From: Chthoniobacter sp. | GTDB lineage: Bacteria > Verrucomicrobiota > Verrucomicrobiia > Chthoniobacterales > Chthoniobacteraceae | Length of the DNA: 13,131 nucleotides | Assembly: GCA_025352865.1 (NCBI GenBank) | Contig: JANXSB010000380.1 | Location: forward strand, 1-13,131 | Direction: 5' to 3' | Part shown: positions 1 to 9,163 of the stretch, piece after piece | Numbering within the stretch: the first letter of the stretch is position 1 | Layout: the number at the start of each line of letters is the position of its first letter | Program-made: the position numbers and the translations under genes | The notes under the pieces: model-generated | Told to the model about the DNA's origin: nothing | Seen by the model: only the letters and a program-made list of their open reading frames with translations | Database searches by the model: none

Positions 1-1860
1 CTCTATGGCGACGGCGACGTGCGGCTCGGCAATGGTGCGCTCACGCCCGGCAAGCTGACGGTGAACGTCGGCATCTTCGCCGGTAACATCATGGACGCCG
101 GCCCCAGCGGGCAGCTCGTCAAGAACACGCCCGGCACGCTCATCCTCACCGGCAAGAACACCCTCACCGGCACGACCTCGGTGCAGAAGGGCAGCCTGAT
201 CCTGGATGGCTCCGTGGGCGGCGACGTGAACGTCTCCGGGCCCGGTTTCCTCGGCGGCACTGGCTGGATCGGCGGCAGCCTCTTTAACAACGGCGTCGTC
301 AGCCCCGGTCACTCGCCCGGCACGCTCACGGTCAATGGCAACTTCGCGCAAAGCGCCGGCGGCCTCCTGAAGATCGAAGTCGGCGGGCTCGCACCAAATG
401 AGCACGACCTGCTGGCGATCCACGGCGCGGCCTTCCTCAATGGCACGGTCGAAGTCATCCGCACGAATAACTTCGCGCTCAAGCGCCATGACAAGGTCAT
501 CTTCCTGACCGCGGACGGCGGCGTGAACGGGACGTTCTCGAATGAGCTGAACCAGTTCCATGTGGGTAATGCGCTGCTCGACGGGGTGATTATCTACGAG
601 CCGTTCGATGTGGCTTTGACGCTCGTCCAAAACTCCTTCCTCGATGTATTGAACCACTTCACGCGGAACGGCCTCACGCCCAACCAGAAAGCCGTCGCGA
701 AGGCTTTGGATGGCGTGCTCAATGACCCGCGGATGGATGCCGCCCTCAACTTCCTCGATAACGAGCCGCTCGGAAACATCCCGCATGACCTCGACCTCAT
801 CGCGGCCGAGGAAATGCAGTCACTTTACACGATCGGCATCTCGCAGGCGAATGTGCAGTCCTCCAATCTGGAGCGCCGGATGGATGACATCCGCAACGGC
901 ACCCACGGCTTTAGCGCCTCCGGCTATGCCGTCTCGGGCGGCATGCCCCAGTACAGCGGCAGCCTCGAGCCATCGAGTGAGCCCGGCCTTTCCGGCCCGG
1001 AAGGCAAGGGTGGCAAGGAAATCCGTCCGCCTTTGGAGAACCCCAACATGGGTATCTTTGTCACGGGTGTCGGCGAGTTCACCCATGTGGGCGATACCTA
1101 TAACGCCAGCGGCTATGACCTGGCCACCGGCGGCTTCACGCTCGGCGTGGACTACCGGATCGGCGATCACTTTGCCATCGGCATCAATGCCGGCTATGCC
1201 CGCACGTCCGCCGACTTGTTTGGCAATGGCCGCGTGAGCGTGGACGGCGGCAAGCTGGGTGTCTATGCCACCTTCTTCACCGGCGGCTTCTATGCCGACC
1301 TGTCGGCGCAGGGAGGCTACAACAGCTACGATGTCCGGCGCACCGCGCTGGCGGGCACGGCGCGCGGCACGACCAATGGCGGTGAGTTCAACGCGCTCTT
1401 CGCCACCGGCTATGACTTCAAGACCGGCGGCCTTTCCATCGGGCCGACCGCGAGCGTGCAATACACCTATGTGGGCTTCCGCGGCTTCACGGAAACCGGC
1501 TCGCTCCTGCCGCTGGCCTACAACAAGCAGAACGGCGACTCGCTCCGCACCTCGGTCGGCATGAAGGCGAGCTATGACTGGCAGATCGGCGGCATCACCG
1601 TGCGGCCGGAACTGCGCGCCGCGTGGCAGCATGAGTTCGACAACACGGAGTTTGCGATTAACTCGCGCTTCGCCAATGGCGCGGGCAAAAACTTCACCGT
1701 GCATGGCGCGGAGACCGGTCGCGAAAGCCTCCTGCTCGGGGCCGGTGTGGCCGTGCTCTGGAACGAGCGGACCTCGACGTATGTCTATTACGACGGCGAA
1801 ATCGGCCGGACGAACTTCGACTCGCACAACGTCAGCGGCGGCGTGCGCCTGAGCTTCTAA
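1..1860 (+). CDS. Autotransporter beta-domain protein, 5' end outside the window
   Basis: The reading frame is open from base 1, so the true start lies upstream; 619 codons are visible, ending in TAA. The first ~110 residues are glycine/threonine-rich beta-strand repeats of the autotransporter-associated (PATR) kind, with GTLILTGKNTLTG, a GGDVNVSG/GTGWIGGSL ladder and SPGHSPGTLTVNG. A linker region follows (about residues 200-345). The last ~270 residues look like an autotransporter beta-barrel (PF03797 type): alternating strands such as MGIFVTGVGEFTHVG, FTLGVDYRIGDHFAIGINAGYA and RPELRAAWQHEF, ending GGVRLSF with the C-terminal Phe that outer-membrane proteins use for barrel assembly. By family knowledge the barrel inserts in the outer membrane and exposes or secretes the passenger. 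The passenger's function cannot be told because its N-terminus is missing. A terminator follows 17 nt after the stop, so this is the last gene of its transcript. Confidence 0.9.
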   Translation, partial: LYGDGDVRLGNGALTPGKLTVNVGIFAGNIMDAGPSGQLVKNTPGTLILTGKNTLTGTTSVQKGSLILDGSVGGDVNVSGPGFLGGTGWIGGSLFNNGVVSPGHSPGTLTVNGNFAQSAGGLLKIEVGGLAPNEHDLLAIHGAAFLNGTVEVIRTNNFALKRHDKVIFLTADGGVNGTFSNELNQFHVGNALLDGVIIYEPFDVALTLVQNSFLDVLNHFTRNGLTPNQKAVAKALDGVLNDPRMDAALNFLDNEPLGNIPHDLDLIAAEEMQSLYTIGISQANVQSSNLERRMDDIRNGTHGFSASGYAVSGGMPQYSGSLEPSSEPGLSGPEGKGGKEIRPPLENPNMGIFVTGVGEFTHVGDTYNASGYDLATGGFTLGVDYRIGDHFAIGINAGYARTSADLFGNGRVSVDGGKLGVYATFFTGGFYADLSAQGGYNSYDVRRTALAGTARGTTNGGEFNALFATGYDFKTGGLSIGPTASVQYTYVGFRGFTETGSLLPLAYNKQNGDSLRTSVGMKASYDWQIGGITVRPELRAAWQHEFDNTEFAINSRFANGAGKNFTVHGAETGRESLLLGAGVAVLWNERTSTYVYYDGEIGRTNFDSHNVSGGVRLSF

Positions 1861-1877
1861 AAAGCGCCTCGATTCCG

Positions 1878-1912
1878 AAAAGCCCGCCGGCCCCAAAGCC
1901 GGCGGGCTTTTT
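1878..1912 (+). terminator. Rho-independent terminator, probably bidirectional
   Basis: A perfect 14-bp stem (1878-1891 pairing with 1898-1911) with a 6-nt loop (CCCAAA) is followed on the + strand by a run of five T (1908-1912). The stem is almost entirely G/C. On the - strand the stem also ends in TTTT. It lies 17 nt after the autotransporter stop and 47 nt past the addA stop, so it can serve both convergent genes. Confidence 0.9.
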
Positions 1913-1931
1913 CGCGCCGTGCCATGCAGCC

Positions 1932-1946
1932 TGGGCTTTTAGCCCA
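1932..1946. repeat. Small inverted repeat after addA
   Basis: TGGGCT (1932-1937) and AGCCCA (1941-1946) form a 6-bp stem with a TTT loop, 12 nt past the addA stop. There is no T-run on the - strand side, so it is not a classical terminator by itself. It may help protect or end the addA transcript ahead of the larger terminator, or it may be chance. Confidence 0.4.
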
Positions 1947-1958
1947 ACCCTGCTCTCC

Positions 1959-4900
1959 TCAGCGCTCGCTGAGCGCGTGCGCGATCGACGCCGGGGCGGC
2001 ACTCAGCCTTTTCCACTCCGCCGCCAGCGCCGGCGTCTCATACGCCAGCCATCGGCCCGTGGCCGTGGAGTAAAGGCCCGCGGCGACGGGCGTGCCGAGC
2101 ATCGCGCCGATGGCCTGCCAGTAGGCACTGAGCTGCGGGAGATAGTGCGCGCTGAGCTGCGGGATGTCCGCGGCGCTGGTGCGGTTGGTTTTCCAATCGA
2201 CGATCAGCCAGCTCCCCGCAGCGGGATCGAAAACCGCGAGGTCGATGATGCCTTCGAGACATTCGCGTTCGTTCATCGCCCAAAGAAACGGCATCTCGGC
2301 GTGCGCGATGACGCCGGGTGCCGTGAGCAGCCGCGCGATGTCCGAGCCGCCCGTGAGCTGGGCGCGGAGCAGCGCCCACTCGTGCTGGGAAAGTGCCTCG
2401 TCCGGCGAAGTGGGGAGCGCGTCGGCAAAAGTCGCATCCCACGCGGCGGCATCCGCGCGCCAGTCGAGGTGCTCGATGAACCCGTGCCACCACGTGCCGT
2501 AGGCCGCGCCGGGGCTCGCATCGGTGGGAATTCGCCGCGCCGTTTCCAAATACGCCGCCGGGTCGGCATCGGCCAGCGCCGCCTCGGCGAGCGCGCTGGG
2601 GTTGCGCTTGATGAAATGCGTCGCGCGCCCGCGGGCCAGGTGCTCGCAGCCGCGCGGAAACGGATCGAGCGGTCGCGCGGCATTGCGCGAGCGGTCATGC
2701 GCGCGCGCGGATTCGTGCGCGGCGGTTTTGCGGCAGACCACCGGAGCGGTCGGCAGCGCGTCGAACGCCGCGGCGTTCACGTCCGTTCCGCAGCAGCGCA
2801 GCAGGCTGGCCTGCGCGGATTTCGACGGGCCGTTTTTCCCGGAGAAAAGCGCGCGGTCATCCACGAGCACGAGCGTGTGCCGGCAGCGCGTGAGCGCGAC
2901 GTAGAGCAGCCGTTCGCATTCCTGCTGCGCGCGCGCGTCCAGCGCCGCCTTCAAATCGCCGTCGAGATCCATGAGCGCCACGGTCGAGCGCGTGCGTGGA
3001 TCGCGCACGAGCCGCGGATATTTTGCGGGAAACGGTTTGATCGCCCGCGCGAAGAACGGCACGACGACGACCTGCCATTCCGAGCCTTTCGCCTTGTGGC
3101 CGGTGATGAGCTGGAGCGCATCGCGCGCCGCGGGCCGCACATCCCGCACGCTGCCGAAACCGCCGCGCAATTCATCCGCCCACGAGGCCAGCGTGGCGTC
3201 GTGGGCTTCCGCGGTGGCGGATTGCGTGAGCAGGTCGCCGAGTTCTGCGCCGAGGTTTTCGTATTCCCCATCCGGCAGGCTCAGGAGTCGCTCGCGCAAT
3301 TGCGTGACGCGCACCATTTCCTCCATCGCGGTAAAAAGCGGGAGCGTGACCAGCCGCGCGCGCAGCTCGGACAAAAGGTTCAGCGTGTCCGCCACGACTC
3401 CGCTGCGCGCGGTCGGTGCGGCGATTTGCCAGCGTCCGCCATCGCCCTCGGCAAACTCGGCGAGATCGTGATCCGAAAGACCGAAGACCTCGCGCAGCAC
3501 GCCCACGATTTCATAGCCGTGCCGCGGCTCCGCCATGATGACCGCGAGCGCCGTGAACCACGCGTAGGCCGGGCTGTCGCCGCGCAGCTCCCGCTCCGAG
3601 AGGATTTGCGCGTCGAGCCCCGCCGCCCGCAGCTCGCGCCGCAGCGGACCAAACCAGCGCGTGCGCGGGCACAGGATCGCCACCTCGCGCCACGAGGAGG
3701 CGCGCAGGTTTTGCAATCCGTATCCGCGCAGCCAGCGCGTGAGTTCCGCCGCTTCGTGCCACGCTTTTCGCGTGTCGTTCCATTCGCTGATGTCGGGGAG
3801 TTTCCCCAGCTCGCAGCGCACGATCTGGCCGGGCAGCACGCCGGGTCGCGCATTGAGCGGCACAAACGCGACCTGCTCCGCCGCTCCGTCCAGCACCGCG
3901 GGGAAAGTCGCATTGGCAAAATCGAGCGCGCGCTGGTCGAGCCGGAAGGTGACGGAAAATTCGAGCGCCTCGGTGTTGGCGGCGAGCAGCGCGTCATGCA
4001 CGCGGCGGTAGTGCGCGAGGTCGGCGCGCGCGCCGTAGATCGACTGCTGAAAATCGCCGACCATGCTGAAATGCCCCGGCCGCGGCGGCGCTGCGCCATT
4101 CTCCAGCCACGCGCCGGCCGCCTCGGGCGGACGCGCGATTTCGAGGAGCACATCGAACTGCGCGGGGTCGGTGTCCTGCGCTTCGTCGAGGATCACGCGG
4201 TAGCTTTTTGCGCGAATGCGCCGGCCCGCCTCGGGATGCCGCAGTAGCTCCGCCGCGAGCGCGATCTGGTCGTCGTAGTTCATCGCGCCCCTCGCGAGCC
4301 GGTAGTCGCGATAGCTGCGCCCCGTCTCTGCGGCGATGCAGAGCGCGGCCCGCCGCACCCACTCGCGCAGCGGGCCGATCGCGGCCTCCCACAGCGGCGT
4401 GAAGTCCTTCGCGGTCGTGCCGCACGCCGGAAACGGAAGGAAGCCTTCGCCTTTTCGCCACGCCGTCTCCCACGCGCGCAGGCGTTCCTGCGCGGAGGCG
4501 ATGGTCGCTTTCGCATTTCCTTTTCCCGCCGCCGCATACACGGCGTCGAAAGCGGGTGCGGGAAACTCGCCGGGATCAACCGCCGTGAGCGGCGGGCCGC
4601 TGCGGCCGAGTTTCAACAGCTCACGCACGGGCGCTAGACGCAGCAGGCATCGGCGTTGCGGGGCGGTGAGCGTGTGGCCGATGGCGGCGTGCTGCTGGAT
4701 GAATTCCATCCAAAGCGCGCCGTCGTCATCGAGATGCGCGAGCTGGCCGGGCACGTCGAGATGATGTCCGTGCTGGCTCAGGAGCCGCATGCAAAGGCTG
4801 TGAATCGTGCCGAAGAATGCGCGGTTGAATGCCTCGATGATTTCCAGTTTCACGCCCGCCTCGAGGATGCTCTGCCGCGCGCGCTGCTGCATCTCATCCG

Positions 4901-5093
4901 CCGCGCGATTCGTGTAGGTCACGACGACCAGCGCGGGCAGCCACTCGCGCGCCTTTTCGCTCCGCGCGATGGCGATGATGCGGTCGGTGATTGCGCGCGT
5001 CTTGCCACTGCCCGCGGAGGCGACGACGGAAAAATTCTGCTCCAGCTCCGTGATGAAGCGCGTGCGCTGCGGCTGGTCGATGGGCTCGCTCAT
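1959..5093 (-). CDS. addA: AddA-like UvrD/Rep-family helicase-nuclease
   Basis: This 1044-residue protein should be the motor and one nuclease of an AddAB complex, which resects double-strand breaks for RecA-dependent repair and degrades foreign linear DNA. All superfamily 1A helicase motifs are visible: Walker A ASAGSGKT (25-32), Ia VVVTYTNRAADEM (56-68), II DEAQD (303-307), III VGDFQQSIYGAR (345-356), IV TFR (382-384), V TGHKAKG (664-670) and VI LLYVALTRCR (729-738). The C-terminus is a RecB-type PD-(D/E)XK nuclease with H870, D951, D966 and K968 (GTWWH, GIIDL, VDWKTN) and a following QLSAYW. All catalytic residues appear intact. The frame stays open upstream to 5672, but that part lies inside addB. 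The ATG at 5093 is chosen because it has a consensus Shine-Dalgarno 7 nt upstream, overlaps the addB stop as ATGA, and places Walker A at the usual distance from the N-terminus. Length fits AddA (about 1000-1250). It could be given a more general RecB/UvrD-nuclease name. Confidence 0.9.
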   Translation of the reverse strand: MSEPIDQPQRTRFITELEQNFSVVASAGSGKTRAITDRIIAIARSEKAREWLPALVVVTYTNRAADEMQQRARQSILEAGVKLEIIEAFNRAFFGTIHSLCMRLLSQHGHHLDVPGQLAHLDDDGALWMEFIQQHAAIGHTLTAPQRRCLLRLAPVRELLKLGRSGPPLTAVDPGEFPAPAFDAVYAAAGKGNAKATIASAQERLRAWETAWRKGEGFLPFPACGTTAKDFTPLWEAAIGPLREWVRRAALCIAAETGRSYRDYRLARGAMNYDDQIALAAELLRHPEAGRRIRAKSYRVILDEAQDTDPAQFDVLLEIARPPEAAGAWLENGAAPPRPGHFSMVGDFQQSIYGARADLAHYRRVHDALLAANTEALEFSVTFRLDQRALDFANATFPAVLDGAAEQVAFVPLNARPGVLPGQIVRCELGKLPDISEWNDTRKAWHEAAELTRWLRGYGLQNLRASSWREVAILCPRTRWFGPLRRELRAAGLDAQILSERELRGDSPAYAWFTALAVIMAEPRHGYEIVGVLREVFGLSDHDLAEFAEGDGGRWQIAAPTARSGVVADTLNLLSELRARLVTLPLFTAMEEMVRVTQLRERLLSLPDGEYENLGAELGDLLTQSATAEAHDATLASWADELRGGFGSVRDVRPAARDALQLITGHKAKGSEWQVVVVPFFARAIKPFPAKYPRLVRDPRTRSTVALMDLDGDLKAALDARAQQECERLLYVALTRCRHTLVLVDDRALFSGKNGPSKSAQASLLRCCGTDVNAAAFDALPTAPVVCRKTAAHESARAHDRSRNAARPLDPFPRGCEHLARGRATHFIKRNPSALAEAALADADPAAYLETARRIPTDASPGAAYGTWWHGFIEHLDWRADAAAWDATFADALPTSPDEALSQHEWALLRAQLTGGSDIARLLTAPGVIAHAEMPFLWAMNERECLEGIIDLAVFDPAAGSWLIVDWKTNRTSAADIPQLSAHYLPQLSAYWQAIGAMLGTPVAAGLYSTATGRWLAYETPALAAEWKRLSAAPASIAHALSER

Positions 5094-8053
5094 TCGGCGT
5101 CCTCCTCCGCGAAATCCGGGTGCGTGAGCCGCCATTTTTCCGCGAGGATTTCCTCGTCGATGGCGAGCGTGGCGAGCGGGTAGTCGCCGCGGAATGCGTA
5201 CTCGTCGCGGATCGCGCCGTGCATGCCGAAGACGCCCGTCTCCTGCATGCGATGCAGCCCGCGCCAGAGTGGGGCCTGCGCGGCGAGTTCGGTGAGGCCG
5301 AGCTGCGGAGCGTCGAGCGCGAGGCCCGGCGTGAGGAGCGAGACGCCGACGGTGCGCGTGCCGAGTTCGCGCAGCGCGAGCGCGTAGAGCGCGAGTTGCA
5401 GCCCGTCGCCGGTGCCGAGCTTGTCGGCGCGCAGCGGCTTCCGGTCGCCGGTTTTGTAATCGACGATCCACGCGTCGTCGGGCGACGGCGAGGTTGCGAG
5501 GATGAGGTCGATGCGGCCATGCACGTAAAGTTTCGCGCCGTCGCCGAGCGCGACCGCGAGATCGCGTGGCAGCGAGTATTCGGTGGCGAGATGCGTGCGG
5601 CCCGCGACGCCGGCGATGCGTTCCGCGAGCTGACCGGAAATCGGCAGCGCCTGCTCCCACGCGGAGAGCCACCAGTCGGGCAGGGGATGTCCGCAGCGGC
5701 GCAGGATTTCGCGGACGTGCTGGAGAAATGCGTCCGCCGATTTGCGCACCCGCGCGCGGATTTCATCCGGCGGCGGGAGCGGCGCGAAAGCGTTGCGCTC
5801 GTTCGCGTCGGAGATCGTGCGCAGCCATTGATGCACCCATTGGCCGATGGCGAGATTCCACGGCGTCTCATCGTCCGCGCCGCGCGCGCCGACTCCGAGC
5901 AGCGTATTCATCCAAGCGAGCGCGGGAGATTTCAGCGCATTCTCCCACGCGGTCGCCGCGAGGCGGATGGGCTGCGCGAGAGGCGCGCGCAAACCGAACT
6001 CGTACTCGCCGAAGGGCCGCCCGGCTTCGCGGCGCGCGTCAAACGCGATGCGCGTTTCCGCGACTGAGCCGCCGTCCGTTTCCGCGCCGTCGGAAAGCCC
6101 GCTGGCTGCGAGCCATGCGTCCGTCTCGGTTTGCAGCGCGTTCATCGTCTCCTGCGAAATGGCGCGGCCTCGCGCGCAGAAAAAAAGCCGCGTGAAAAAA
6201 TCACTCGGGTTCAGCCGTCGGTCGGGTGCGCTTTCGTCGAAGAGCTGTGCGGTGGCGGCGACGGCGACGCTGGCGGATTCGAGCGTGTTGAGGAACTGGC
6301 GCAGCGCGATGTCGCGGCGTTGCGACGGGCCGAGGCAGAGCGCCTTGCCGGGCAGTGCGGTTTCGTGGCCTTCGCCCTGCCGGCCCTGCGCGGTGGCGCG
6401 CGTGTTGAGCCCGCGGATGCGCCGGTTGAGCGCGTCGATTTCCTCCTCGCCGAGAACGCCGGAGTCTTCGAGCGCGGGGGGCCAGTGGCCTTCGTTCAGG
6501 CCGGCGGCGATGAGGTGTGTCCACGACTGCGATTCCGCGTGCGCGCACGGCAGGAGCAGCACGCGGCTGTAGGGATGACCGCCTTCCTCGGCGCGCACGG
6601 CCCGCGTCGAGACGAGCGTTTCGCCGAGCCAGCGCAGCCACGAGCGGCGCGAGATTTCGAGCGGAAGCGCACGCTGCCAGTCCGCGGCGAGTTCTTGCAA
6701 TCGGTCCTCGCGCGCCTGCCATCCGAGTGCGCGAAAGATCGCGGCCGACTGCTCGATGAATTCGCCGAGCCTCGCGCTCGCTGGAAGAAACGGCAGCGCG
6801 CGCAGGCCTGCGGCGAGCGCCGCGGCGTGGCGGCGGTGCGGATGCTGCGCGAGGTATTCCGCGACGACCGCGAGATCGTCGATGAGCAGTTCATGGAAAA
6901 CGCGCGGCAGCGCATCCTCGATTTCGGGAAGCGCGAGGCCGCCGAAAAAAATCTCCGGCGCGTGATGCGTGCGCAGAAACTGGAGCAGCGCGGGAATCCG
7001 CGGATTTTCCTGCAACTCGATCCACGCGGGCCAGGCGGGATCTTCGAGCGGGCCGGGCGCGTGATGCGCGAGGCCGTCGTGGTGCGGCACGCCGCGCTCG
7101 GCGAGCGCCGCCGCGACCCGGCGCGAGAGCGCGCCAGCGGCGGGAAAGAGGATGCCGAGCCGTTCGCACGTCGGATCGGCGAGAAATTGCAGCGCCTTCG
7201 CGACGACTGCGCGAGCCTGCCCGGCGGTGTTTTGCCCCGCGAGAAATTCGATGCTTTTGGCGGGCTCCTTTTCGCGCTGCGCGACTTCCGCTTTCGTGTC
7301 GGGCAAATGCAACAGTTCGACAAACGGCGCGGCCTGGTCGCTGTCTTCCACCGGCTGCGCCTCGCCGAAAGTTTCCTCCCAGGTGCCGATCCAAATCGCG
7401 TCGATGGACTCCGCCTCCGCGCGCGGAGACGTGAGGCAGACGGTCGCGTTTTCCGCCGAATGCACGGCGGCGGAAAGCAGCGGCCACAACGGCCAGTGCA
7501 AGCCATTGAAGCCGCTGACGAAGACCGATGCGAACAGCGGCCCGGCTTTCCGCGCCCGGTCGAGCAGCGCGCGGTCGGCAGCGTGCATCGCTTGAAAACC
7601 CGCGCGTCCGGCGAGCCGCTGAAAGTCGGCGACGACAGTACGCAGTGTCGCCGGACCGGCTTCGTCAAAGCTCCATCCGCAATCGCCGAGCAGATCGATC
7701 GCCTGCAAAAGATGCTCGGGCGACGCTGCGCTGCCGCCACCGGCCCGGCGCTCCAGCGCGGTCGCCAGCAGCAGGTGCCAGTGCGCGCGCTCCGGTACGC
7801 TCGCGGGCAAACCAAGGTGGCGCGCGAGCATGTCGCGCAATTCGCCCGGCGTGATGAAGCGCACGCCGAGCGCACCTCCCGCCGCCGCGAGTGCGCGCTG
7901 CTTGAGAAAATATCCGTCGCTGCGCTGCGGCACGATGACCGCCGTCGCGCGCCGCGCCCGCCAGGCCGCCGCGCCCGCCGTTTTCAACCACGGCAGAAAG
8001 ACCGGCCCGACCGCCGAGCCGGCGCACGCCGAGGTGATAAGCGAGACTTTCAT
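5090..8053 (-). CDS. addB: AddB-like PD-(D/E)XK nuclease subunit
   Basis: This 987-residue protein is the likely partner of the downstream AddA-like helicase. The C-terminus carries a RecB-family nuclease: HGRID with D849, VDYKTG with D865 and K867, then QLALY with Q886 and Y890. The body resembles the inactive helicase fold of AddB/RecC, including the family-like stretch LIAAGLNEGHWPP (about 514-526). The N-terminus reads ITSACAGSAVGPVF where some AddB proteins have a P-loop, but no GK[ST] is present, so ATP binding there is not expected. No C-terminal cluster of cysteines follows the nuclease, so the iron-sulphur staple of Firmicute AddB is absent. I chose the ATG at 8053, although no clear Shine-Dalgarno precedes it. 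A TTG at 8083 would add 10 residues. The stop overlaps the addA start by 4 nt, and the corA stop lies 51 nt upstream, so the three genes probably share a transcript. Confidence 0.85.
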   Translation of the reverse strand: MKVSLITSACAGSAVGPVFLPWLKTAGAAAWRARRATAVIVPQRSDGYFLKQRALAAAGGALGVRFITPGELRDMLARHLGLPASVPERAHWHLLLATALERRAGGGSAASPEHLLQAIDLLGDCGWSFDEAGPATLRTVVADFQRLAGRAGFQAMHAADRALLDRARKAGPLFASVFVSGFNGLHWPLWPLLSAAVHSAENATVCLTSPRAEAESIDAIWIGTWEETFGEAQPVEDSDQAAPFVELLHLPDTKAEVAQREKEPAKSIEFLAGQNTAGQARAVVAKALQFLADPTCERLGILFPAAGALSRRVAAALAERGVPHHDGLAHHAPGPLEDPAWPAWIELQENPRIPALLQFLRTHHAPEIFFGGLALPEIEDALPRVFHELLIDDLAVVAEYLAQHPHRRHAAALAAGLRALPFLPASARLGEFIEQSAAIFRALGWQAREDRLQELAADWQRALPLEISRRSWLRWLGETLVSTRAVRAEEGGHPYSRVLLLPCAHAESQSWTHLIAAGLNEGHWPPALEDSGVLGEEEIDALNRRIRGLNTRATAQGRQGEGHETALPGKALCLGPSQRRDIALRQFLNTLESASVAVAATAQLFDESAPDRRLNPSDFFTRLFFCARGRAISQETMNALQTETDAWLAASGLSDGAETDGGSVAETRIAFDARREAGRPFGEYEFGLRAPLAQPIRLAATAWENALKSPALAWMNTLLGVGARGADDETPWNLAIGQWVHQWLRTISDANERNAFAPLPPPDEIRARVRKSADAFLQHVREILRRCGHPLPDWWLSAWEQALPISGQLAERIAGVAGRTHLATEYSLPRDLAVALGDGAKLYVHGRIDLILATSPSPDDAWIVDYKTGDRKPLRADKLGTGDGLQLALYALALRELGTRTVGVSLLTPGLALDAPQLGLTELAAQAPLWRGLHRMQETGVFGMHGAIRDEYAFRGDYPLATLAIDEEILAEKWRLTHPDFAEEDAE
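5101..5108 (-). promoter_or_regulatory. Strong ribosome binding site of addA
   Basis: On the - strand this reads GGAGGAGG, with 7 nt to the ATG at 5093. It lies inside the last codons of addB. Together with the 4-nt ATGA stop/start overlap it fixes the addA start and implies coupled translation of the two subunits. Confidence 0.75.
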
Positions 8054-8104
8054 GCGCGCATCAAACCACGGGGAAAAGGACAACGGCGGTCCAACCCCGC
8101 GCGG

Positions 8105-9163
8105 TCACAGCCATTTTTTGCGTTTGAAAAAAAGCACCTGACCGATGGCGATCGTGGCCATGAGGGCGAGGCAGGCGAAGTAGCCCCAGTGCGTTTTCAG
8201 CTCGGGCATCTCCTCGAAATTCATGCCGTACACGCCGGCCACGAAGGTGAGCGGAATGAAGATCGCGGACATGACGGTGAGCACGCGCATGATCTCGTTC
8301 GTCCGCATGCCGACGGAGGAGAGATACATCTCGGTGAGGCCGGAGACTACGTCGCGGTAGCTCTCGATGAGGTCCATGATCTGCACGGTGTGGTCGTAGG
8401 CATCGCGGAGGAAAATCTTCGTCTGCGCGGCGACGATGCCGCTTTCGTCGTGGAGCAGGGAGTTGCAGACATCGCGCTCGGGCCACACAAAACGGCGGAG
8501 CTGCATGAGCGTGCGTTTGTGCCCGTGGAGCTTGGCAATGAGGGAGGCGTGCGGGCGTTCGAGGACTTCGTCTTCGAGCTCTTCGAGCGCGTCGCCGAGG
8601 GTTTCGAGGATGGGAAAGCAGTGGTCGATGATCGCGTCGAGCAGCGCGTAGCAGAGGTAGTCCGCGCCGAGTTTACGAATGTAGCCGCGGCCCACACGGA
8701 CGCGCTCGCGCACGGGATCGAAGACATCCGTGCCGATCTCCTCCTGGATGGTGACGATGAAACCGCGCCCGAGAAAAATGCTCACTTGCTCGCCGCACAT
8801 TTGCAGTTCGGCGTCGCGATAAACCATCTGCGCGACGATGAAGAGATGCTTCTCGTAAGGCTCGATCTTCGGTCGCTGGCCGGTGTGGAGCGCGTCTTCG
8901 AGGGCGAGGGGATGCAGGTCGTATTTCTCGCCGAGCGCCTGGAAAATCGCGGCGTCGCCGAGACCCTCGATGTCGAGCCAGCGGACGCGCCCGTCATCCG
9001 CAAAGGCCGGCAGCTCCGCCACGCTGGCGAGCGTCTTTTCCACGACGCCCGCGCCGTCGTATTCGATGAGCCGCATCGTCGGCTTCGGCGCTTCGCTCGG
9101 AATCGAGAGCGTGGCGAGGGTGGCGGGAGCGGAGCCAGGAGTCGCGTAGCGCTTGTTAAACAT
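8105..9163 (-). CDS. corA: CorA-family magnesium/cobalt transport protein
   Basis: This 352-residue inner-membrane channel is expected to form a homopentamer that takes up Mg2+ (and Co2+) along the membrane potential, gated by cytoplasmic Mg2+ binding. The signature YGMNF (GMN at 313-315) follows a first membrane helix (about 293-312, VLTVMSAIFIPLTFVAG). A second helix is at about 326-345, and the protein ends in the basic KRKKWL tail typical of the family. The soluble N-terminal domain has the family stretches HPLALEDALHTGQRPKIE (84-101), VFDPVRERVRVGRGYIRKLGADYLCYALLDAIID (147-180) and the acidic LEELEDEVLERP helix. The N-terminus MFNKRYATPGSAPATL resembles Thermotoga-type CorA, which supports the ATG at 9163, though no strong Shine-Dalgarno is seen. 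It is the first gene of the corA-addB-addA cluster; a functional tie to DNA repair is not obvious. Confidence 0.95.
   Translation of the reverse strand: MFNKRYATPGSAPATLATLSIPSEAPKPTMRLIEYDGAGVVEKTLASVAELPAFADDGRVRWLDIEGLGDAAIFQALGEKYDLHPLALEDALHTGQRPKIEPYEKHLFIVAQMVYRDAELQMCGEQVSIFLGRGFIVTIQEEIGTDVFDPVRERVRVGRGYIRKLGADYLCYALLDAIIDHCFPILETLGDALEELEDEVLERPHASLIAKLHGHKRTLMQLRRFVWPERDVCNSLLHDESGIVAAQTKIFLRDAYDHTVQIMDLIESYRDVVSGLTEMYLSSVGMRTNEIMRVLTVMSAIFIPLTFVAGVYGMNFEEMPELKTHWGYFACLALMATIAIGQVLFFKRKKWL

Noticed and set aside
820..1896. A 358-codon - strand open frame opposite the autotransporter barrel
   Set aside because: The + strand encodes a coherent beta-barrel with C-terminal Phe; the antisense frame spans the terminator and has no domain signs.
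1977..4247. A 756-codon open frame on the + strand opposite addA
   Set aside because: It lies fully inside the addA helicase-nuclease with all its motifs; the antisense product is a low-complexity Arg-rich shadow.
5094..5672. N-terminal extension of addA by 193 codons
   Set aside because: The extension lies within the nuclease-coding end of addB and is Arg/Ala-rich. The ATG at 5093 has a strong Shine-Dalgarno and the ATGA overlap.
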